From: Yinghuangia elevatio
GTDB lineage: Bacteria; Actinomycetota; Actinomycetes; Streptomycetales; Streptomycetaceae
Length of the DNA stretch: 16,821 nucleotides
Direction of reading: 5' to 3'
Assembly (NCBI RefSeq): GCF_040649515.1
Contig: NZ_JBEZFP010000183.1
Span: 1-16,821, forward strand
A program made the position numbers and the translations under genes. The notes below the pieces were generated by a model. It made no database searches, was not told the origin of the DNA, and worked only from the letters and a program-made list of their open reading frames with translations. This document shows, piece by piece, positions 1 through 7,300 of this stretch (position 1 is the stretch's first letter; the number at the start of each line of letters is the position of its first letter).

Positions 1-80
1 AAACAGCAGACTTCACGTCGGCACTACAGATGTGAGCACCGAGCCCCGCCACAGCCTTCGACGCGTCACCGCCAACCATG
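1..80 (-). CDS. Hypothetical protein, N-terminal part only (runs off left edge)
   Basis: An open frame starts at an ATG (bases 78-80, minus strand) and stays open to the window edge, giving 26 residues that begin MVGGDASKAVAGLGAHIC. It lies 10 bp downstream of the stop codon of the hypothetical gene at 91-567 on the same strand, so the two could form an operon. The ribosome binding site is weak: GAG about 7 bases before the ATG, with a better GGAGG lying 21 bases upstream inside the preceding gene. No family can be recognised from so short a piece. The call rests on openness, spacing and co-orientation only. Confidence 0.35.
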
Positions 81-90
81 CACGAGCTCG

Positions 91-567
91 TTAGGAGACG
101 ACCTCCACGGATTCTGGCCGGGGGAACGGCATCATTTCCCAACCCAGCGGCCAGTCTCCGCCCCGTTGCTCCGACGCCTCGACCCCCAGGCGCCGGGGAA
201 CCCGCCAGGTCCACCACCCGAATCCGTCTTCTGGCCGCCCAGGCCACGGAATCGTGGCTCGGCGATATCGCTCGTCGATGCTTTCCAGCTCCGGCTGTCT
301 GATCTCCCGGACACGCGCAGGGAGCATCGGCCAGATCTTCGCCAGGACCCCGCGGCACCAGATGTCGTTCATGAGCTCGGGCGCGCACCACGAGTAGGCC
401 TCCTCCACCTCCTCTGCCATGCCCCTCCAGCGATCGAACAGCGCGTTGAGGGTTACCGCTTGTCCGCCCGCCCACGTAGGCGCGACCGCAGCAACGGCAG
501 CGTGGACTGCGTCGTACTCCTCGGCGCTCAGCGCGCGTGTCTCCGTGTGCTCGTCCGCTCGATCCAT
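91..567 (-). CDS. Hypothetical protein, about 158 residues
   Basis: The frame has actinomycete-like codon use and a protein rich in Trp, Glu and Arg, with no membrane segment or signal peptide. I do not recognise the family. The N-terminal half looks helical (SAEEYDAVHAAVAAV, then NALFDRWRGMAEEVEEAY) and the C-terminal part carries a Trp/Pro-rich stretch (ATIPWPGRPEDGFGWW). The ATG at 567 was chosen as start. A TTG at 606 would add 13 residues, but its nearby GAAAGG abuts the TTG and is too close to serve as a ribosome binding site. A short open frame begins 10 bp after the stop, which suggests cotranscription. It could be an accessory-region protein such as an immunity or antitoxin protein, but nothing in the sequence proves this. 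Confidence 0.6.
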   Translation of the reverse strand: MDRADEHTETRALSAEEYDAVHAAVAAVAPTWAGGQAVTLNALFDRWRGMAEEVEEAYSWCAPELMNDIWCRGVLAKIWPMLPARVREIRQPELESIDERYRRATIPWPGRPEDGFGWWTWRVPRRLGVEASEQRGGDWPLGWEMMPFPRPESVEVVS

Positions 568-775
568 GCGTCGACTATCGCGTGAGGGCCGCGCTGCCTG
601 CCACAACCTTTCGCGGGCAGCACCGGACGCATCCGACTGTCAGGCGAATCAGGCATTCGATCGATCACCCTGCCTTTTGATCGTCTCTGGGTGCTCCGAT
701 CGTGGTGGTCGTTCGGCCTGCGATCCGGCTCGCGCCAGCGGACAAAACCTCACCAACGCCGGCACCTACATCGAG

Positions 776-850
776 ATGCTGTCCCGATTTTTCGAGCCGG
801 TCCTGCTCGCGTTGGCCGTCCTTGCCATCCGCGGACGCGTCAAACGCTGA
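776..850 (+). pseudogene. Possible membrane-protein tail or micro-ORF
   Basis: A 24-residue reading from an ATG at 776 to a TGA at 850 gives MLSRFFEPVLLALAVLAIRG then RVKR: one hydrophobic segment with a basic tail. The frame is open further upstream, but that part looks non-coding. The hydrophobic helix ending in RGRVKR resembles the C-terminal ends of small actinomycete membrane proteins, so this may be the surviving end of a decayed gene or a true micro-protein. There is no clear ribosome binding site. The rest of 568-1018 shows nothing else I can support apart from a 6-bp hairpin at 917-932 (TCAGGA, loop ACGA, TCCTGA). Confidence 0.2.
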
Positions 851-1018
851 CCGGCCGCCTGGCCAGCCTGGGGAGGCTGACCGGGCGCGAGAACCGTTTG
901 AGCTTGAAGCACTTCGTCAGGAACGATCCTGAGCCATGCCCGTTGCGCGCGCCCCCAGGGCGGGCCGCAACGCCCGCGGCCGCGATTCAGGCATCCGAAC
1001 GGCCTTCCGGCAGGCGGC

Positions 1019-1047
1019 AGCCCCCGGCCGACGTTGGCGCGGGGGCT
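1019..1047 (-). terminator. Hairpin downstream of the small membrane-protein gene
   Basis: Perfect 8-bp arms AGCCCCCG and CGGGGGCT are separated by 13 bases, 13 bp beyond the stop codon of the minus-strand gene ending at 1061. There is no U-run, which is common for terminators in high-GC actinomycetes. The assignment as a terminator rests on position and stem strength. Confidence 0.5.
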
Positions 1048-1060
1048 ACGGATCCCTTTC

Positions 1061-1240
1061 TTAGATCTCGGCTTTGGTCTCTTGCTTGGTAAACACGATG
1101 GCCCATGCGATAGCCAGGCCTGAGGCATCAAGCCCCAGGAAATACTGTGCGGCCCAAAGTGCCGCCAGAGTAGCTATGAGAAGGGGAATCTTCGTCATGC
1201 TCTTCTTTTGTTCGCCGTTCTCGCACAATACTTTCTCCAT
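1061..1240 (-). CDS. Small membrane protein (59 aa, or 45 aa from an internal ATG)
   Basis: Two in-frame ATGs (1240 and 1198) open a frame ending in TAA at 1061-1063. The shorter form starts MTKIPLLIATLAALWAAQYF and ends KQETKAEI. Residues about 18-52 of the long form make one long or two short hydrophobic segments split by LGLDASG, followed by a charged tail, so the protein should sit in the membrane. The base composition is clearly less GC-rich than that of the neighbours. For the long start, GGGAGG lies 19 bases upstream and a small hairpin (GGCCG, CACAA, CGGCC) fills the gap; for the short start AAGAAGAG almost touches the ATG. A hairpin terminator follows the stop and a 20-bp palindrome lies about 90 bp upstream. 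The family is unknown. Confidence 0.45.
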   Translation of the reverse strand: MEKVLCENGEQKKSMTKIPLLIATLAALWAAQYFLGLDASGLAIAWAIVFTKQETKAEI

Positions 1241-1331
1241 GATCCCGGCCGTTGTGCGGCCTCCCTTCAGAGCGGCGATCCGGGAGCATCTTTTGTTTCC
1301 GGATCCTGGGTTTTCCCATGCTGAAATAGCG

Positions 1332-1351
1332 GTCTGACCTGCAGGTCAGAC
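1332..1351. promoter_or_regulatory. Perfect 20-bp palindrome, candidate operator
   Basis: The sequence GTCTGACCTGCAGGTCAGAC is identical to its reverse complement with no spacer. It lies about 90 bp upstream of the small membrane-protein gene on the minus strand, in AT-richer intergenic DNA. A symmetrical unspaced site suits a dimeric regulator, though no regulator for it can be named. Confidence 0.35.
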
Positions 1352-1404
1352 GCCCGGTGACCGCGTAGGTGAAGCCGCCCTGCATCTACGGTAGCGGCGG
1401 GAGG

Positions 1405-1420
1405 AGGGGTTGAAACCCCT
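1405..1420. other. Short inverted repeat (stem-loop)
   Basis: The arms AGGGGT and ACCCCT flank a TGAA tetraloop. It sits alone in the 1241-1968 region, which otherwise shows no gene I can support beyond a possible membrane-segment remnant at 1721-1860. It may be a weak terminator or simply chance. Confidence 0.2.
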
Positions 1421-1720
1421 TGATCAGAAGGCGGTGCGGGCGTGTCCGATCTTCTCCCTTGCGATTACCCCCATGTTGCGAGGTGCAGATACCCGTGCGC
1501 GGACATCATGGAGGCATCTTCCTGAGGTTTTCCTTCGTTTCGTTGGCCGGCTGGCGGTCTCGGGAAGGGTCCATTGCTGCCATGATGTAGATGTCGCAGG
1601 ATCTCTGTGCGACGCGACACGTCGTGGTCCACACCTGCGGCGAAATATCACGTGACTGGGAACACATCCCCGAGAGACGCGTGTAGCCACGCAGTTACGC
1701 CACCCACGACCCCGGAGTGA

Positions 1721-1968
1721 TCCCGGCGAACACGGTCTCGCCGTCGTCGACCCCGCCGCGTGCGCGCCCTCGACGCGTTACTCGCCATGCTCCTCGTCGT
1801 GTTGGTCGCCGGTGTCGTTGCCCTGGACTCGGTCGTGGACGAAAGCCCCATTTGGCTACTTGGTGTCGCGCAGGCACCGTCCTCGGGTGTGACGACATCC
1901 CCCGGTTCCACCGTCGCAACCTCCCCCGCGCCGCCGCATGTTGCGCCGCTGCCCGATATCGAGCGTAG
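1721..1968 (+). pseudogene. Possible remnant of a membrane-anchored protein
   Basis: In frame 2 an Arg-rich stretch (SRRTRSRRRRPRRVR) is followed directly by a hydrophobic helix (ALDALLAMLLVVLVAGVVAL, about bases 1763-1825) and then a Ser/Thr/Pro-rich tail. A basic patch before a single helix is typical of the membrane anchors of large actinomycete sensor proteins. No start codon with a ribosome binding site is seen and the frame is short. It overlaps the next fragment, at 1969, in another frame. It is most likely a relic, and low complexity alone could also explain it. Confidence 0.2.
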
Positions 1969-2427
1969 GCCGGAGCGGCGCCCGCCACCTGGGCGTTGCG
2001 GCAACTCGACATCCGCTTCAACTTTCTGACCGGGGCCGGTCGCCACCGGAGAATCCCGGACCGGTTCACCTCCGAGGAACTAGCAACCCTGCGCACTCAC
2101 GAGGACTCCCGCCTGCGGCTCGCAGCCGAACACGCGGGCAGCTCCGGCGAGATCGCCCAATTCCTCGCTGGTGCCCACTGGCTGCTCCACCGGTACGAAC
2201 ACGCAGGCATCGGCGCAAAGGCACTGCTGCACGCAGCGATGGACTACCGCCGCCTTGGGCACTCCGAGGCCATGTCGCTCGACCTGTTGGTCGACGCCGT
2301 CCCCGGATATCTGAACGACCGCGAGTTGGACCAACTCTCCGACCATTGGTTAAGCGGACGCCCTTGCTCACAGCACCGAGCACGGTCACGGCGTCCGGGC
2401 CCCGCTCAGCCCTGCTCGGTCCCGTAG
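1969..2427 (+). pseudogene. Fragment of a conserved actinomycete NTPase-linked C-terminal region
   Basis: The reading RFTSEELATLRTHEDSRLRL, through EIAQFLAGAHWLLHRYEHAG, AAMDYRRLGH and DAVPGYLNDRELDQLSDHWL matches, from memory, a region that follows the P-loop NTPase part of large Streptomyces proteins (pattern LTxEELxxLRxHxDPRL, TQYLAG, LLxRY, LLxAAMDARRLGH, APGYLTDxEW, DWL). Intact relatives are several hundred residues longer on both sides. Here a stop at 1966-1968 closes the frame upstream, and similarity ends at about 2352, after which the frame runs into unrelated sequence and stops at 2427. A possible continuation in another frame (GYRLAAWAAGR, from 2453) suggests a frameshift or deletion. 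It is treated as decayed and not functional. Confidence 0.45.
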
Positions 2428-2700
2428 ACGGCCCGGGAACGGCGCGTCTACGGGCTACCGGCTGGCGGCCTGGGCTGCGGGCCGCCACGTCCAGTTCCGG
2501 CACACCGTCACCGAGGTCGGGGGGTGGGTGCGCCGCTCTCCGGTCCTCGCCCTGCGGATTGCACCCGCCAACCGCGACATGTGAAGGCCCACCCGCCAGT
2601 CGGAGCCGGCGTGTTGCGAGGCGCGCTCGCCTTCGGTGCCACGCCGGATCAGCGTGGGTGACGGAGATCACACGGCTATGCGACCTATGCCTCGCCAGCT

Positions 2701-2740
2701 GCTGTTCAGTGCCGTTGAGTGCTGTTCAGTGGTTCTCAGT
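2701..2740. repeat. Four tandem 10-bp units
   Basis: Four consecutive decamers read GCTGTTCAGT, GCCGTTGAGT, GCTGTTCAGT and GGTTCTCAGT. Units 1 and 3 are identical and the others differ at two to four positions. The 10-bp period places each unit on the same face of the helix. They lie 190 bp upstream of the small gene at 2932. Bases 2428-2917 otherwise contain no gene I can support. Confidence 0.5.
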
Positions 2741-2931
2741 CACTTTTCGTTGAGGAACGTGGAGCCTAGTGCCGCGTCGATCGCATGGCGCTCGCCGGTA
2801 CGGCGAAATCCATTCCCGTGACCGCACTACGCTGTCCCTCGAAACACAACTCCCCCACCCGGGCGACGGGTTCGGCGGCGATCTAGAGGTCATCCGACCT
2901 CGCCGTCCGAGTACAAGGGAGGAGGTCTCCG

Positions 2932-3186
2932 TTGCCGAAGCCGAAGGGCCGCGATGTGGGCACCGCCGCCTCCGTCTCGTTTTCTCGCGGACGCCTGCGG
3001 CTTAAGCGTGCCGCCGCGCTGGACACGGCGGTGCCCACTAAGGGGCACGATCGTTGTGATGCGCCGAACAGTGCGGCTACTTGGAACATCCGCGCCGCCG
3101 AACTGTTGCTGCAGATGACGGGGGGCGCTTCGCGCACCTCGCCCAGGCCTCAATCGCAGCTCGTGGAAGGAACCCACGACACTTGA
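2932..3186 (+). CDS. Small hypothetical protein, 84 residues
   Basis: The start is TTG at 2932, chosen because a strong ribosome binding site AGGGAGGAGG ends six bases before it. The product begins MPKPKGRDVGTAASVSFSRG and is basic at the N-terminus, with a short helical stretch (IRAAELLLQM) near residues 52-62 and a Ser/Pro-rich end. No known domain, signal peptide or membrane segment is evident. A perfect 11-bp hairpin lies 45 bp beyond the stop and could end this transcript. The combination of strong ribosome binding site, open frame and terminator supports a real gene, but its composition is not strongly protein-like and it could be a truncated remnant. Confidence 0.4.
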   Translation: MPKPKGRDVGTAASVSFSRGRLRLKRAAALDTAVPTKGHDRCDAPNSAATWNIRAAELLLQMTGGASRTSPRPQSQLVEGTHDT

Positions 3187-3230
3187 ACTGTGGATACCCC
3201 AGGCCCTGCGATCAAGCTCGCCCGAAAGGC

Positions 3231-3256
3231 CCGTGGGCCCCATCAGGGGCCCACGG
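3231..3256. terminator. Perfect 11-bp hairpin between convergent genes
   Basis: The arms CCGTGGGCCCC and GGGGCCCACGG enclose the loop ATCA. It lies between the plus-strand gene ending at 3186 and the minus-strand gene ending at 3351, so it can serve as a bidirectional terminator. The stem is all GC except one A-T pair. Confidence 0.75.
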
Positions 3257-3350
3257 TGGTGCTGGGTGACTCATCAACAGTCTGCTTGACGGTGAAGGCG
3301 TTCCTCGCCTTCGCGGCATCGAGCGCAGTCTTCGCCCTCGAATCGGGGGT

Positions 3351-3875
3351 TCAGCGCGCTTGCAGTGTCCTGCGTGCCTGCTCGAACTCGGGCGGCGGGG
3401 TGGGAACGGGGGTGCCCCGCATGCAAGAGACGGCAACCCATTGCAGGTGGTGCAGCACAGTCTCAGCCAACGCCGGGCCGTTCTCGGAGCCGTGATACCT
3501 CATGAGCTTTTTGAGCGCGAAGTTGCAGCGAAAGACTGCCTGGAGGTGATCTCCCATGACCATGCCCCGCTGCTGGATCACGAACGTCAGCTGCATCAGA
3601 GCATGCCGACAGCCCGGGTCCAGATCGGAGGCGCCGGTTTCCCGCAACGCAGTGACGAGCGCGGCCACGCGGTGAGCTTCGTCCCACACCGTGCTGGCCG
3701 CCTCGAACGTTGCAGACCGCTGGATCTCCCATTCGGCGTGGTCGCGCTGCGTGGTGGAGGTGAGCGCCAGGTGGCGGAGGCTCATCCGGAATGTGAAGTA
3801 CGCCGTGGACCATCCGGCGGCCGCGCCGCCGAACGTGCCAGCGAGTGCACCCACCACAACCTCGGCCATCGCCAT
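3351..3875 (-). CDS. Hypothetical membrane-anchored protein, 174 residues
   Basis: The N-terminus (MAMAEVVVGALAGTFGGAAA then GWSTAYFTF) forms one hydrophobic segment over residues about 4-28, followed by a soluble helical domain rich in His, Arg and Glu (for example RDHAEWEIQRSATFEAAS). The layout suggests a small protein anchored by its N-terminus with the bulk in the cytoplasm. I do not recognise the family. Two ATGs (3875 and 3869) follow GGAGG; the second has the better spacing (10 bases against 4) but the difference is only two residues. The frame is open upstream to 4073, but that extension is Arg-rich and non-coding in character. The gene converges on the hairpin at 3231-3256. Confidence 0.55.
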   Translation of the reverse strand: MAMAEVVVGALAGTFGGAAAGWSTAYFTFRMSLRHLALTSTTQRDHAEWEIQRSATFEAASTVWDEAHRVAALVTALRETGASDLDPGCRHALMQLTFVIQQRGMVMGDHLQAVFRCNFALKKLMRYHGSENGPALAETVLHHLQWVAVSCMRGTPVPTPPPEFEQARRTLQAR

Positions 3876-4150
3876 GGCGCCTCCGCCCACTCGGCATCGA
3901 ACCGTGCGTTCCGCTGCGCTTCGCAGCAGCGTATTGACGGTCGTGGGGCTGCGCTGCCCAATTGCCTGTCCTGACCTCTGGGTATCTGCTCGATGATGCG
4001 GGCGGCGCGCTGCACGTCGTGCATGTTCGTGAACATTTCGTGCCCACAACGCCCAGAGTCTCCGGCTGGCCAACCACGCTCAGTAGCGATTCCGAGGCCC
4101 CGGGCGAGCCAACTGGCGACAGTTGGATACGCGAGCTCACCAGTAGCCAT
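3782..4150 (-). CDS. Doubtful ORF or remnant upstream of 3351-3875
   Basis: From an ATG at 4150 the frame reads MATGELAYPTVASWLARGLG and continues protein-like for about 65 residues (HDVQRAARIIEQIPRGQDR), then becomes Arg/Trp-rich where it overlaps the start of the downstream gene by 94 bp in another frame. The first half looks coding and the second half looks like a shadow, so a frameshift or truncation near 3950 is likely. No family is recognised. Its start lies 10 bp from one copy of a duplicated 29-bp motif (4160-4188), which may be its promoter. Confidence 0.25.
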   Translation of the reverse strand: MATGELAYPTVASWLARGLGIATERGWPAGDSGRCGHEMFTNMHDVQRAARIIEQIPRGQDRQLGSAAPRPSIRCCEAQRNARFDAEWAEAPWRWPRLWWVHSLARSAARPPDGPRRTSHSG

Positions 4151-4159
4151 CAACCGGGA

Positions 4160-4188
4160 TCTGACAAGATTTTCGTGAATCCGCGACG
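4160..4188 (+). repeat. 29-bp motif, copy A of an inverted pair
   Basis: The exact 16-mer TCTGACAAGATTTTCG is followed by 13 bases that match copy B (9086-9114, opposite strand) at 9 positions, so 25 of 29 agree. On the minus strand it reads CTTGTCAGA toward the ORF starting at 4150. TTGTCAGA resembles the -35-like half of the PafBC damage-inducible promoter (TTGTCRGTG), but no TANNNT follows at the required distance. It could be a promoter element or the end of a mobile segment. Confidence 0.5.
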
Positions 4189-4324
4189 GAGAGTCACGAT
4201 CACGGGAACAGCAGCCGAATGCACGGGAGTTAGAAGCGAGCCCCGCTGAACAGCGCTGCTGGCGTTGGCCTCATCGGCGGCGAACTCTGCTGCGCCGCAG
4301 TGGCCGACTGATCAGAATAGACGG

Positions 4325-7300
4325 TCACGCGGCTGGCGGTCTGCACAGGCCTTTGGGGAGCGGGACGTCCGTAGCACGCGGCGGGGGGAGTCCGTAACGG
4401 CAGATCCGGGCGGCCGCGAGGTCGGCGGTGGCGATCCACCACCGCACATTGCCGTCCCCGTTTGCGCCGACGACGGATTGGTGGTCCGGCCCGAAGCTCA
4501 TGGCGGCGTACCGGGTCCGGATTTCGGTCACCGGATGTGCAGGGGGCTCGTCCGTGAAGTCGGAGACGGCCCAAAGGTAGGTGCGTCGTTCCGGGGGGCG
4601 CAGAATATCGGCTGCGGTGACGGTGATGAGGCTGCCGGTGAGCAGCATCGCACCGTTGGTGCTGAACGCGACGGGGCCAGCGCTGCCAGGGAGTTCACGT
4701 TGTTGGGGCGCTGCACCGTCGAGTTGCCACAGCTCGACCTGTGTGTTTCGGGCGCTCGATGCGAGGAATCGCGCGTCGGGACTGAAGGCGAGGTGGGTGA
4801 CGGGGCTGGTGTCGGCGACGAAACAGCAGGTACCGGGCTGGCGTGAATTGCTGACGTCCCACACCGTCATCCCGTCGTCTCCGCCGACGGCCAGCATGCG
4901 GCCGTCGGCGGAGAACGCGAGGGCGTCCGGGTTCCCGGTGTGCGCGTCCGGCGTGTGCAAAAGGAGCTGGGGGTTCGCGCTGGTCAGATCCCAGATCTTG
5001 AAGCCGATCTTCTCGTCGCCGGTCGCGAGCATGCCGCCGTCCGGGCTGAACGCGATTGCGTTGGTGAGCACGTCCGGCGAGGGGCGTGGCACTGGGTGCC
5101 GGGGGTCCGAGACGTCCCACAGGCGCAGCCCGATCCCGCCTGCCGCGAGGGTGCGGCCGTCTGAGCTCAAGGCCAGCGTTGTCACGAACGGGAAGGCGTT
5201 CAAGGGCGGGCCGTACAGCTGCGGCTGTTCCGGGTCGGCGAGGTCCCACAGCCTGACGGTGCCCGGGTTGCGCCTGGCCACGGCGAGGGTGCGTCCGTCG
5301 GCGGTGGAGGCGGCGATCCCGCCGATGTCGCTGTAGGACGGAAGAACCGCGGGCAAGTGCCAAAGCCCCACTCCGCTGTCCCGCAGCGCGGACGCCACGG
5401 TTCGGCCATCCGGGCTGAAGGCCACGCCGGTGCCTGCGGCGAGGTGCAAGTTCAAGGACGCGAGGCCGGTGTTCTGGGACGTGTCCCACAGGTCGGTGCC
5501 GTCGGCGGTCTCCACGGCGAGTCGGTCCGCTGCATTGAATGCGAGGGCGGTGACGACGCCTTCGACGGCAGCCTGGAACGGGTAGGGCGTGGGCCGGTCG
5601 GCATCGGCGGTGTCCCACAACTGCAGCCGGCCGCTGTGATCGGTCGTCGCCAGCAGGCGGCTGTCCGCACGGAACGCGGGTGCGGCGCCGGTGCCCTCGG
5701 GCAATTGGGTCGGGCGTCGCTGCGGCCGATCCGGATCGGTGACGTTCCACAGGATCGTCGGGCCGCCAGGCTCCACTGTGACCAGCGTGGCACCGTCGGG
5801 GCTGAAGAGCGGAACGTGGGAGCTTCCGTTCTCCGGGTAGGCCACGGCGACCTCAGCACGCAAGGTGGGCCGGTTCGCGTCGGCGACGTGCCACAGCTCC
5901 ACCACCGCGGCATACGCGACGGCCAGGGTCCGGCCGTCCGGGCTGAAGGCGAGGCGGGGAGTGTCGGACCAGAGGGCACCAGGAGGAGGAGGCGGACGGA
6001 GGTCGACGGGACGGCGTCGCGGCCGCTGGCGGTCGGAGATGTCCCACAGGTCCGGCCGGTTCCCCTCACCGAGGGAGGCCACCGTGGTGCCGTCCGGACT
6101 GAACACCACTTCCCCGAAGTTCATGCCGAACGCAGGACCGATCCGACGGGGCGGACCGGCGGCGGGGACCTCCCAGAGCTGGATCGGACCCGCGCCGAAG
6201 GTGTCCGGGGATCCGACGCCGGTGACCAGGGTGCGGCCGTCGGGTGAGAACACCGCCGGTCCGCGGACCGGGGCGGCGGAGTCGAGGCTGGTCCACAGGG
6301 GTTGGTTCGCCGCAGCAAGCAGTGCCGTCAGGGTCTGCGGGTCGGGGTGGGCGCGGTAGGCGGCGAGGCGGTACAGCGCGGCCGTGGACGGGTCGGAGGC
6401 GGCGAAGCTCGCGGCCTGGCCAGCGTAGACCGTGGACCGGGTGCGTTCGCGTTCCGTCGCGAGCCGGTCGCCGCGGAACTTGGCCTGGACCGCGAAGAAC
6501 GTCGCCAGAACGGCAATGACGGTGACGACGGCAGCTGCGGCGCGCCATAGTCGGCGGTTCCGGATGCGGTTGCGTAGGACCTGGGCCGCGGCGTGGCTGG
6601 AGGCGTCGAGGAACGCGGCGGCGACCGGGCTCAGTTCGCCGGCGGCCAGGCGGCCCGCGAGGGCGGTGGCGGATTCCAGACGGCTGCCGGAGTACAGCTT
6701 CGCCGCCTCACGGACTGGCGCACCGTCGGCCGGTTGATCCCAGTCGGCGGCGGCGTCCTCGACGAGTCGGCGTTGCAGTTGCCCGTCGCGGTCCTCACGG
6801 AGCCAGCCCGCCAAACGCTGCCAGGCGTACAGCAGCGCCTCGTGGGTGATCTGCACGGTGTCACGGTGCCGGGTGAGCAGCCGTTGATCGGTGAACGCCT
6901 CGAGCACAGTCGCCAGGACGTCGGGGGCGTGGCTGGCGGTGGTCAGGGACTCGTAGCGGGCGCGGTGGCGGGTGTCCTCTGCCGCGGTGGGGCCCAGCCG
7001 GACTAGGCGTAGGAACAACGCCCGTGTCTCCCGGCGGCTGGCTGCGTCGAGGCCGTTCCAGATACGGTCGGCGGAACGCTGAACCGCGCCAGCGATCCCG
7101 CCGGTCGCCTCGTATCCCTCCACCGTCATGGTGCCGCCCGCCGGCGCGTCCGAACTGGTGCGACGGCGTTGGGTCCACGCCGCGCGCAGCGCGTGGGCCA
7201 GCAGTGGGAGACGGCCCGCGTCGTACGCGTCCGACGGCCCGAACGTGCCCAAATCGGTTTGGCCGGTGGCAGGTTCGGGGCCAGCGGGCGAGTCCTGGCC

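Noticed and set aside
1390..1450. tRNA-like arm around GGGGTTGAAACCCC
   Set aside because: No acceptor, D or anticodon arms can be drawn around it and the TTCRA-type T-loop is absent.
2080..2346. Minus-strand 88-residue frame with moderate complexity
   Set aside because: It is opposite the better-supported plus-strand fragment with a recognisable conserved pattern.
4440..6300. Repeated DNA words inside the STAND gene as a candidate repeat array or CRISPR
   Set aside because: The words encode the FSPDG and LWDxxD motifs of WD40 repeats at about 130-bp spacing, with divergence expected of coding repeats and no spacer structure.
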